This document shows, in pieces, positions 1-6,012 of a DNA stretch of 6,482 bases. The notes beneath the pieces are model-generated. The model did no database searches and was not told the origin of the DNA. It saw only the letters and a program-made list of their open reading frames with translations. Source of the DNA: Nitrospirota bacterium (GTDB taxonomy: Bacteria; Nitrospirota; CAKKRA01; 9FT-COMBO-42-15); NCBI GenBank assembly GCA_023248415.1, contig JAHFEP010000166.1, forward strand, positions 1 to 6,482. The letters are read 5' to 3'. How positions within the stretch are numbered: the first letter of the stretch is position 1; every line of letters starts with the position of its first letter. A program made the translations under genes and the position numbers.

Positions 1-2
1 GA

Positions 3-395
3 AGATTCGGTCCTTATGTGAAATACAAAAACATTTTTGCGTCCTTGGGGAAAGGGGAAGACCCGTTTAGCGTAACTCTGGAGCGCGCCATTGAACTTGT
101 GTCTGCGAAGGAGAAGAAACAGCTGGAGAAAATGATAAAATGCTGGGACGAGGACGCGCGTGTGCGCGTGGTGAACGGCAGATACGGCCCGTGCATTCAG
201 GCGGGAAAAAAGTTTTTCCGCATCCCTGCGGACAAGCAGCCGCAGGAGCTTACGCTGGACGATTGTCTTTTAATAGCAGGATTAAAAAATGGGGGGAAAA
301 AGCCCAACCCCCGATTAAAACCTTCGGGGGCAAGGGCTGCAAGCGCGAAGAGAAAAGTTAAAAGCGGGAAGTCCAAAATCTCCAAGGCTGTTTGA
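3..395 (+). CDS. topA: DNA topoisomerase I, C-terminal end (partial, 5' truncated by window)
   Basis: The reading frame is already open at the window edge and begins R-F-G-P-Y-V, the core of a topoisomerase I C-terminal repeat, so the true start lies upstream. About 130 codons remain. Two repeat units of the type found at the C-terminus of bacterial type IA topoisomerases are visible. The first ends with RFGPYVKYKNIFASL and GEDPFSVTLERAIEL. The second has VNGRYGPCIQAGKKFFRIP followed by ELTLDDCLLIAG. The last 30 or so residues are rich in lysine, arginine, alanine and serine, a basic tail that probably contacts DNA. The enzyme relaxes negatively supercoiled DNA by a tyrosine-linked single-strand break. 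The catalytic tyrosine and Toprim domain are outside this window. One oddity is cysteine in place of the usual tyrosine in the second GPY motif. GC content is visibly higher than in the genes that follow. Stop is TGA at 393-395. The family call is firm; the gene symbol rests on the C-terminus only. Confidence 0.9.
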   Translation, partial: RFGPYVKYKNIFASLGKGEDPFSVTLERAIELVSAKEKKQLEKMIKCWDEDARVRVVNGRYGPCIQAGKKFFRIPADKQPQELTLDDCLLIAGLKNGGKKPNPRLKPSGARAASAKRKVKSGKSKISKAV

Positions 396-450
396 GCTTT
401 GCGAAGCCCAATCTCCTGTCTTTTCAAAACACTTTCGTAATGTGGCTATT

Positions 451-2361
451 TTATTTATTCAGCGCCTCTCTAACCTTTCTTAAAAGTTCCTGCGGTGAAA
501 CAGGTTTTAAAATAAAATTTATCCCTTCTTCAAGGATCCCCTTCTTTTGAATAATATTTGCAGTGTAGCCGCTTGAAAAGATCACTTTTGCATCAGGTTT
601 TAATTTCATTATCTCATCATAAACCTGCTTGCCGTTCTTCTTTGGCATTATTACATCAAGGATACACAGGTGAATCTTGTCTTTATTCTCTTCAAATTTC
701 CTTATAGCATCCTCTCCGTCTGCTGCTTCTATAACAGTGTAGCCGAATTTCTCAAGCACCTCTTTCATAAGCATTCTCAAAGATGGGTCATCCTCGGCAA
801 CGAGTATGGTCTCTATTCCTCCGCTTGGAGGCGCAAGCCCCACAGGCTTTCCCACTTTTATCTCTGCTTTAATAAGCGGCAGATATATCTTGAATGTTGT
901 GCCCCTTTCAGGCTCGCTATAGATATTTATATAACCCTCATGCTGTTTGACTATCCCGTAAACCATTGCAAGCCCAAGCCCTGTCCCTTTGCCAACCTCC
1001 TTTGTTGTAAAGAAAGGCTCAAATACCCTCTCCTTGGTCTTTTCATCCATTCCTATCCCTGAATCAGAAACAGAAAGCTGAACATATTTCCCCTCCTTGC
1101 CATAGCCGTATCTTTTAATATATTCGCTGTCCATCTCTACAATTTCAGTCTCTATGCTTAATATCCCTCCATCTATCATTGCATCCCTTGCATTAGTGCA
1201 GAGGTTCATTATTACCTGCTCCATCTGTCCTGTATCAACCATTACAATTACATCCTTAGGCGAAAGCATTGTCTTAAGTTCAATATCCTCGCCAATAATC
1301 CTTGACAAAAGCCTTTCTATACTCCTCACAATCTCATTTATATTTACCGGTCTGGGGTTTATTATCTGTTTTCTGCTGAATGCAAGGAGTCCCTGTGTAA
1401 GCTGGGCTGCCCTCTCTGATGCAGCAAGAATGTCTTCTAAATATCTGCTTGACTGTTCATCCCCGGCCAATCGCGTCAACAATAGATTTCCATAGCCGAT
1501 TATTGCAGTAAGGATATTGTTAAAATCATGGGCAATGCCTCCTGCAAGTTGACCAATCCCCCTTAACTTCTGGGCATGACGGAACTGGTTCTCAAGCGAT
1601 ACCCTTTCAGTAATATCATTGATAGTCTCTATGACTGAGATGGTCTTCCCTGCTGAATCTTTCATGGGACAAGACTTTATCTCTAAACTAATTGGATTCT
1701 TTTCCTTTTTATTATGATTGTGTACAGTTGTAAAGACATCTCCTGTTTCTAAGGTATATTTCACAGGACACTCAATGCCTGATTCAAAACAAGGTTTTTC
1801 CAAGCGATGGGCAACCTTATAGCAGTTTTTGCCAATAATATCATTAAGCAGCCTCTTTACCTGCTCACAGTATGCCTTATTTGCAGAAACAATCCTATAT
1901 TCTGGGTCTATTACAACAAGCCCTTCTTTAATGGTTTCAAAGACGCTCTTTATCAGCTCCTCTGCCTTCCTGCGTTTAGTCCTTTCCTCAACCTCGCGCA
2001 ATGCGCGCTGTATAACAGGTGTAAGCCGCGAGATTTTTTGCTTAAGGACAAAATCTGTTGCCCCAATCTTTAGCGCCTCTGCTGCCATCTCCTCGCCTAT
2101 TGAGCCTGAAACCAGGATAAAAGGCATGTCAGAATCCTGACCTCGCACTATATCCAATGCAGAGAGGCCGTCAAAAGACGGCAGTTTATAGTCAGCAAGT
2201 ATAATGTCAGGTGAAAAGTCATTTAGCCCTTTTTGAAAGGCATCCCTTGTCTCTACCCGCTTTAATGAGAATGCTATCCCTGCCTTACGCAGTTCCCGTT
2301 CTACCAATTCTGCATCTGTTGAGGCATCTTCAAGCATCAGGATCCGAAGCTCTTTGCTCAT
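451..2361 (-). CDS. Hybrid histidine kinase, REC-PAS-HisKA-HATPase-REC
   Basis: This is a soluble 636-residue sensor kinase with no membrane segment. An N-terminal receiver domain (about 5-120) has acidic pair E11/D12, phospho-acceptor D57 in LADYKLP, S85 and K107. A PAS domain (about 137-255) carries cysteines C180, C191 and C198 with H185 between the first two. The HisKA domain has phospho-histidine H278 in GGIAHDFNN. The HATPase domain has N390 in the N box, DSGIGM at 433-438, FEPFFTTK at 447-454 and GKGTGLGLA from 457. A C-terminal receiver (about 517-636) has E523/D524, D569 in LDVIMP, S596 and K619. All catalytic residues are present. By family knowledge it would autophosphorylate H278 and pass phosphate to D569; the N-terminal receiver probably takes phosphate from another kinase and tunes activity. 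It is the last gene of the operon, 29 bases after the small receiver gene. ATG at 2359-2361 is preceded by AGGAGGG. Stop is TAA, 55 bases from the convergent topA stop. The PAS ligand is unknown. Confidence 0.95.
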   Translation of the reverse strand: MSKELRILMLEDASTDAELVERELRKAGIAFSLKRVETRDAFQKGLNDFSPDIILADYKLPSFDGLSALDIVRGQDSDMPFILVSGSIGEEMAAEALKIGATDFVLKQKISRLTPVIQRALREVEERTKRRKAEELIKSVFETIKEGLVVIDPEYRIVSANKAYCEQVKRLLNDIIGKNCYKVAHRLEKPCFESGIECPVKYTLETGDVFTTVHNHNKKEKNPISLEIKSCPMKDSAGKTISVIETINDITERVSLENQFRHAQKLRGIGQLAGGIAHDFNNILTAIIGYGNLLLTRLAGDEQSSRYLEDILAASERAAQLTQGLLAFSRKQIINPRPVNINEIVRSIERLLSRIIGEDIELKTMLSPKDVIVMVDTGQMEQVIMNLCTNARDAMIDGGILSIETEIVEMDSEYIKRYGYGKEGKYVQLSVSDSGIGMDEKTKERVFEPFFTTKEVGKGTGLGLAMVYGIVKQHEGYINIYSEPERGTTFKIYLPLIKAEIKVGKPVGLAPPSGGIETILVAEDDPSLRMLMKEVLEKFGYTVIEAADGEDAIRKFEENKDKIHLCILDVIMPKKNGKQVYDEIMKLKPDAKVIFSSGYTANIIQKKGILEEGINFILKPVSPQELLRKVREALNK

Positions 2362-2364
2362 AAT

Positions 2365-2371
2365 CCCTCCT
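2365..2371 (-). promoter_or_regulatory. Ribosome binding site of the hybrid kinase gene
   Basis: On the minus strand AGGAGGG lies directly before ATTATG, with AGGAGG ending 4 bases before the ATG. The match to the anti-Shine-Dalgarno sequence is perfect but the spacing is short. It fixes the start at 2361 and lies inside the short gap after the receiver gene stop, which supports co-transcription with its own translation initiation. Confidence 0.8.
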
Positions 2372-2390
2372 GAAAATTTTTTAGTAACTC

Positions 2391-2837
2391 TTACAATTGC
2401 GGCGGCTTATTTAACAGCAGCCAGTAAAGCCCTAATTTCTCAATTGCAGAAACAAATTTTTCAAACTCCACAGGCTTTACAATGTAGCTGTTTACGCCGA
2501 GCTTATAGCTGTTCACCCTGTCCTGCTCCTCCTGCGATGATGTCAGGACAACAACAGGGATTATCTTTGTCCTCTCATCAGCCTTTATTTTTCGCAAGAC
2601 CTCTAAGCCGTCTACCTTTGGAAGCTTCAAATCAAGAAGCACAACCTTCGGGATATTATTGCTTGTTCTGTTTGCGTATGCGCCTGTGTGAAAAAGAAAA
2701 TCCAATGCCTCTGCCCCGTCCTTCACCCATAAAATCTTATTGGCAAGATTGTGTTTCTTCAGCGACCTGAGCGCAAGCTCAGCATCATTTTTGTTGTCTT
2801 CAACCAAAAGTATTTCAACCTCATTTAAACCTACCAT
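2391..2837 (-). CDS. Single-domain response regulator, Rcp1-like
   Basis: This 148-residue protein consists only of a CheY-like receiver fold, with no output domain. Visible key residues are E13/D14 in the LVEDN motif, phospho-acceptor D69 in VVLLDLKLP, T99 in VVLTSS and K121 in IVKPVEF. The long insertion between the second strand and D69 (DGAEALDFLFHTGAY) and the LKLPKVDGLEVLRKIK and YIVKPVEFEKF patterns are those of the Rcp1 group, which in cyanobacteria pairs with the phytochrome kinase Cph1. It would be phosphorylated on D69, most likely by the kinase encoded just upstream, whose kinase core belongs to the matching phytochrome-kinase type. The start ATG is one base after the TAA of that kinase gene, so translational coupling is likely. 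With no output domain it may act by protein contact or as a shuttle to the hybrid kinase encoded next; this is inference. Confidence 0.93.
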   Translation of the reverse strand: MVGLNEVEILLVEDNKNDAELALRSLKKHNLANKILWVKDGAEALDFLFHTGAYANRTSNNIPKVVLLDLKLPKVDGLEVLRKIKADERTKIIPVVVLTSSQEEQDRVNSYKLGVNSYIVKPVEFEKFVSAIEKLGLYWLLLNKPPQL

Positions 2838-2838
2838 A

Positions 2839-4470
2839 TTATCCCCTCCTCTCTATTATTGGTAGTGTAAAATAAAATGCTGCCCCTTTGTTGACCTCTC
2901 CTTCTGCCCATAGCCGTCCTCTATGCCTCTGGATTATGCGATGGACAATGGCCAAGCCGACGCCTATCCCTTCAAACTCTGATTCGCTGTGCAGGCGCTG
3001 AAACACGCCGAACAGCTTGTTTTTATACTGCATATCAAAACCGACGCCATTGTCCTTTACATAGTAGATGCTCTCATCTCCTTCGCTCCATCCCCCAACC
3101 TCAATAACAGCATCCTTATTCGGCCTTGTAAATTTAACGGCATTTGACAAAAGATTCGCAAACACCTGATGAATCAATGCCCTGTCGCCATAGGCACTGG
3201 GAAGTGTCTTAATATCAAATTGCAGATTTTTTTGAGAAGTTGCTGCCTTCAACTCTTCAAACACGGTCTTTGCAAGTTCATCCATCCTTATCTCCGATAG
3301 CCTCATTTCCTGGCGTCCAAATCGTGAAAGCGATAGTAGGTCATCTATAAGCTGTCCCATCTTCTGTGTATTGTCTCTGATGACATTCAGCAGCCTCTTG
3401 CCTTCGTCATCAAGCTTATCGTGATACTCTCCAATCACAATCTTTGAGAAGCCGTCAATTGCCCGAAGCGGCGACCGCAGGTCGTGGGATACAGAATAGG
3501 AGAATGCCTCAAGCTCTTTGTTTGCAGCCTCAAGCTGTGCAGTTCGTTGTATAACACGCTGCTCAAGCTCCTTGTTCAGCTTGCGCACTTCATCCTCTGC
3601 GCCTTTGCGCTCAATATCCAATTGATACAAAGACCTGCTGTTCCACCAGACAAGTATGATTAAAAGGGTGATGCTTGAAACCGTCATAAGCGCCAATCCA
3701 AATTCAAAATAATAAAACCCTATCCGTTCACCAATCAGCCTTGCATAGCCGACTGCTACAGGAATGCCGATGGCTGCTGGAATAAGGCGACGCATTGTAA
3801 CGCCGCCTGCAGTATCGCTTGTAACAATAGCCATCAACCCTCGGTCAGGCCGGGCAAAAAGAAGGCCGAAAGAGAGAACAACGAATATTAAAGCTGTATG
3901 CAATGCCATTGTGCTATATGGGCTGACAGCATAGAGGGATTTCACCTCATAGATGTATGTGATAAGTGCAATCATGGAGATAAAGGCTGCCAATAGTGTC
4001 AGAAATTGAGCAAGCGCAAAACTATGGCGGCTCTTTATCAGCAATAATGCGAGGCCAATGGCAATAAAGTTTACTGCTGTTACAAACGACATTCTTCCTG
4101 CAGGAGATGAGCCTGAATCAGTGTCCTTGAACAAAAGCTGGTCAATGCCCAGATTCCAGCCAAAGAGATATTCACTGAGTGTAAGGAGGCCGATTAAAAC
4201 TGCTGTTGATGCGAGAATCTGCGCCATGCGCAGAGACCGTTGGCTGATGCCAGAGCCATGCAGCAGCCGCAGCGATGCGCCGCTCAAGATAAAGGCAAGG
4301 GCAGTGTTGGCCTTCATTGTAGCAAGCCCTGTAAATATGCTCTTTAAGGCTGAAATATTTAACATCCAGCCAACAAACACAAGAGAGCCAACAAAAATGG
4401 CAATAGCGCCTGCTATCTTTGAAACTGACCTGAACAATGAAGCAAAGCGAGGATCTGATTGAGTGATCAT
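2839..4470 (-). CDS. Membrane sensor histidine kinase with eight predicted membrane segments and a phytochrome-type kinase core
   Basis: The product is a 543-residue inner-membrane kinase. By eye there are about eight hydrophobic segments, near residues 18-36, 52-70, 83-103, 127-145, 150-172, 185-206, 228-247 and 255-276; an even number would leave both ends in the cytoplasm. A charged, coiled-coil-like linker (284-320) leads to a HisKA domain with H329 in SYSVSHDLRSPLRAIDGF and DDLLSLSR near 376-383. The HATPase domain has N443 in NLLSNAVKF, DNGVGF at 473-478, VFQRLH at 489-494 and GIGVGLA at 501-507. The kinase core resembles that of phytochrome-like kinases that pair with Rcp1-type receivers, matching the next gene. 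I recognise the N-terminal membrane module (GWMLNI, KANTALAF, ARPDRGLMAIVTSDTAGG) from many sensor kinases but know no ligand for it. It shows an internal three-fold repeat. ATG at 4468-4470 is the likely start; only a weak AGGG lies upstream, and an in-frame stop follows 51 bases further up. First gene of the operon. Confidence 0.93.
   Translation of the reverse strand: MITQSDPRFASLFRSVSKIAGAIAIFVGSLVFVGWMLNISALKSIFTGLATMKANTALAFILSGASLRLLHGSGISQRSLRMAQILASTAVLIGLLTLSEYLFGWNLGIDQLLFKDTDSGSSPAGRMSFVTAVNFIAIGLALLLIKSRHSFALAQFLTLLAAFISMIALITYIYEVKSLYAVSPYSTMALHTALIFVVLSFGLLFARPDRGLMAIVTSDTAGGVTMRRLIPAAIGIPVAVGYARLIGERIGFYYFEFGLALMTVSSITLLIILVWWNSRSLYQLDIERKGAEDEVRKLNKELEQRVIQRTAQLEAANKELEAFSYSVSHDLRSPLRAIDGFSKIVIGEYHDKLDDEGKRLLNVIRDNTQKMGQLIDDLLSLSRFGRQEMRLSEIRMDELAKTVFEELKAATSQKNLQFDIKTLPSAYGDRALIHQVFANLLSNAVKFTRPNKDAVIEVGGWSEGDESIYYVKDNGVGFDMQYKNKLFGVFQRLHSESEFEGIGVGLAIVHRIIQRHRGRLWAEGEVNKGAAFYFTLPIIERRG
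2843..2850 (-). promoter_or_regulatory. Ribosome binding site embedded in the last codons of the membrane kinase gene
   Basis: On the minus strand AGGAGGGG precedes ATAATATG. The AGGAGG core lies 7 bases before the receiver gene ATG, an ideal distance. The same bases encode the last Arg-Arg-Gly residues of the membrane kinase, whose TAA stop overlaps the spacer. Terminating ribosomes would therefore be placed right on the downstream start, which suggests coupled synthesis of kinase and receiver. Confidence 0.85.
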
Positions 4471-4505
4471 TAAATTGGCCCTGATTACATTCCTGTTCTT
4501 ATCTT

Positions 4506-4535
4506 GTATGGGCAGGTTTTAAACCTGCCACTGCT
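4506..4535. repeat. Decayed copy of a palindromic intergenic repeat
   Basis: The core GGCAGGTTT-T-AAACCTGCC (4511-4529) is a perfect palindrome with 9-base arms around one central base. Aligned without gaps to 4688-4717, 26 of 30 positions are identical. The differences fall at the centre and in the outer arms, where they break the pairing that the second copy keeps. It therefore reads as an older or degraded member of the same family. It lies about 40 bases upstream of the membrane kinase start, so an operator role cannot be excluded. Confidence 0.75.
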
Positions 4536-4684
4536 CAGCCTTTTTAATTGATACTGGATATTTTCTGTACAGAGGCCTGTAACTTTGAGATGGAGCAACT
4601 TGCGGAAAATGATTTTGAGTTGAGCATTATTCCTCGCACAGGCTGAAAAATCGCTAAGGTTGATGGAAAATAAAACAACTCTTT

Positions 4685-4719
4685 ATAGTAGGGGCAGGTT
4701 TGAAACCTGCCCCTACTAT
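4685..4719. repeat. Perfect palindromic repeat, 17-base arms
   Basis: ATAGTAGGGGCAGGTTT and its exact reverse complement AAACCTGCCCCTACTAT face each other across a single G at 4702. Both strands could form a very stable hairpin, or a cruciform in DNA. The GTAGGGGC...GCCCCTAC ends are like those of dispersed palindromic elements I recall from several bacterial genomes; I could not check this. The plus strand continues with TTTGTTTTT, so it could also stop transcription coming from the left, but no plus-strand gene lies immediately to the left. A dispersed REP-like element is the better reading. Confidence 0.85.
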
Positions 4720-4791
4720 TTGTTTTTAAATATAACAGAAATTAATTACTTTGTAAAACAAATTCAATCACCCTCATTAAATGTTTATCCT

Positions 4792-4819
4792 TTGACACCC
4801 CTGTTTTGTTTGTGATAAG
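4792..4819 (+). promoter_or_regulatory. Sigma-70-type promoter for the ATP-grasp gene
   Basis: A perfect -35 box TTGACA (4792-4797) is followed after 16 bases by GATAAG (4814-4819), which matches the -10 consensus at four of six positions. A TG pair sits one base before it, giving an extended -10. Transcription would be expected to start near 4825-4827, only about 4-6 bases before the ATG at 4831. There is no Shine-Dalgarno sequence before that ATG, consistent with a leaderless or nearly leaderless mRNA. Confidence 0.6.
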
Positions 4820-4830
4820 CTTTGGTGCAA

Positions 4831-6003
4831 ATGCCAAAGGTTTTTGTAACAGACGGATACTGGCACAAGACCCTCTCAATTGTAAGGTCTCTTGGAGAAA
4901 AGGGGATTGATGTTACTGTCGGCGAGTCAACAAGGCTCTCTACTGCACTCTTTTCAAGATATGCAAAAAGGCGCGTAATATATCCCTCGCCAAAAAGAAG
5001 GCCAGAGGAATTTCTAAATTTCCTTGAAAAGGAATTAAAACAAGAAAAATATGATGTTCTGATAACACCAGAAGAATATACCCTTCTGCTAATTGCAAAA
5101 AACATAAATAGATTTAATAATCTTACAAGATTCCCATTTGCTGATTATAATTTAATCTTAAAGGCATCAGATAAGGCAGAGGCAGTAAAGATTGCAAAGG
5201 GCATAGGCATTCCTGTGCCAGAGACAATCTTTATAAATGATATAGATGAGTTGGAAGAAAAGACAGCAGACATAACCTTTCCTGCTGTAATAAAACCAAG
5301 GATGAGTTCAGGCTCTTATGGAATAAAATATGTGAATAATAAAGATGAGCTTGTGCCTGCATATAAAGATGTGCATAAAAAGTATCCCTTTCCACTTATT
5401 CAGGAATACATACCGCAAGGCGGTGATGCCTTTGGTGTCTCATGCTTATTTGATAAGGAATCACAGTTGAAGGCAGTGTTCGTCCACAAGAGGCTCAGGG
5501 AATATCCCATCACAGGCGGGCCAAGCACATTAAGGGAGTCTGTTGTAAATGATGAGTTACAGGAGCTTGGAGTCAAGCTCTTAAGTGCAATGAACTGGTA
5601 TGGCGTTGCAATGGTTGAGTTTAAGGTAGATCCAAGAGACAACAAACCAAAACTGATGGAGATAAACCCCCGTTTCTGGGGATCTCTGCCTCTTGCAATA
5701 TATTCTGGTGTAGATTTTCCATACCTGCTTTATAAAATAGCAATGGATGAAGGCTTTGAACCGGTTACAACATATAAAATAGGCATAAGGTCTCGTTATC
5801 TCCTGCCGGGTGATATTATGCATTTTATTTCAAATCCAGAGAGGTTTAAGATGAGGCCGAGCTTTTTTAAATTCTTTGATAAAAATACAAGGGATGATAT
5901 TATCTCTTTAAAAGACCCTCTTCCAACCATTGGCAGGATACTATCCCTTCTGACACTCCTCTATAATAAAGACATGCAGAGATACTTAAAGGAAAGGAAT
6001 TGA
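4831..6003 (+). CDS. ATP-grasp family ligase-like protein
   Basis: A 390-residue protein of the ATP-grasp superfamily, resembling the group of predicted ATP-grasp enzymes once annotated as carbamoyl-phosphate-synthase-like. An N-terminal pre-ATP-grasp Rossmann-like part (1-105) begins PKVFVTDGYWHKTLSIVRSL. The ATP-binding part shows K155 in FPAVIKP, a flexible serine/glycine loop SSGSYGI (159-165), QEYIPQGG (191-198), GGPSTLRES (229-237), E263 in MVEFK and the metal-binding E277 and N279 in MEINPRFWG. Such enzymes join a carboxylate, activated as acyl-phosphate, to an amine or other nucleophile; the substrate here is unknown. Relatives often lie in cell-surface polysaccharide clusters, and the next gene is a glycosyltransferase. 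Start choice: TTG 4822, GTG 4825 and ATG 4831 are in frame after a TAA at 4816. I chose ATG because the protein then starts MPKVFVTDG and the predicted transcript starts just before it; the other two codons would add up to three residues. The gene is AT-rich and uses many ATA, AGA and AGG codons, unlike topA. Confidence 0.88.
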   Translation: MPKVFVTDGYWHKTLSIVRSLGEKGIDVTVGESTRLSTALFSRYAKRRVIYPSPKRRPEEFLNFLEKELKQEKYDVLITPEEYTLLLIAKNINRFNNLTRFPFADYNLILKASDKAEAVKIAKGIGIPVPETIFINDIDELEEKTADITFPAVIKPRMSSGSYGIKYVNNKDELVPAYKDVHKKYPFPLIQEYIPQGGDAFGVSCLFDKESQLKAVFVHKRLREYPITGGPSTLRESVVNDELQELGVKLLSAMNWYGVAMVEFKVDPRDNKPKLMEINPRFWGSLPLAIYSGVDFPYLLYKIAMDEGFEPVTTYKIGIRSRYLLPGDIMHFISNPERFKMRPSFFKFFDKNTRDDIISLKDPLPTIGRILSLLTLLYNKDMQRYLKERN

Positions 6004-6012
6004 TAGCAGAGA

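Larger units (their letters stand above)
4471..4830. other. Divergent intergenic region
   Basis: These 360 bases separate the minus-strand signalling operon from the plus-strand ATP-grasp gene. They hold two copies of a palindromic repeat (around 4520 and 4702) and one convincing promoter facing right. I found no -35/-10 pair facing left that I would defend for the signalling operon. The stretch between the two repeats contains a 32-codon open frame (4548-4646, TTG start, no ribosome binding site) that I do not call a gene. No tRNA or known structured RNA was recognised. Confidence 0.7.

Noticed and set aside
396..450. Possible terminator between topA and the convergent hybrid kinase gene
   Set aside because: The only hairpin is a 4-base stem (GCTT-TGCG-AAGC at 396-407) with no uridine run directly after it. 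Too weak to call for either strand.
2354..2770. 138-codon open frame on the plus strand
   Set aside because: Antisense to the receiver gene and the start of the hybrid kinase gene; low-complexity composition and no domain features.
4058..4462. 134-codon open frame on the plus strand
   Set aside because: It lies antisense within the membrane kinase gene, has no recognisable motif, and is an expected shadow of that coding sequence.
4471..4560. Promoter for the minus-strand signalling operon, including a sigma-54 reading of TGGCAGG in the palindrome
   Set aside because: No TTGC element follows at the right spacing for sigma-54, and no acceptable -35/-10 pair was found on this strand.
4511..4719. 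CRISPR array or complete insertion sequence
   Set aside because: Only two unequal palindromes are present, with no regular spacers, no transposase and no convincing target-site duplication.
4685..4727. Perfect palindrome plus TTTGTTTTT as an intrinsic terminator
   Set aside because: No plus-strand gene ends just to the left, and on the minus strand no uridine run follows the stem. A second, decayed copy nearby fits a dispersed repeat better.
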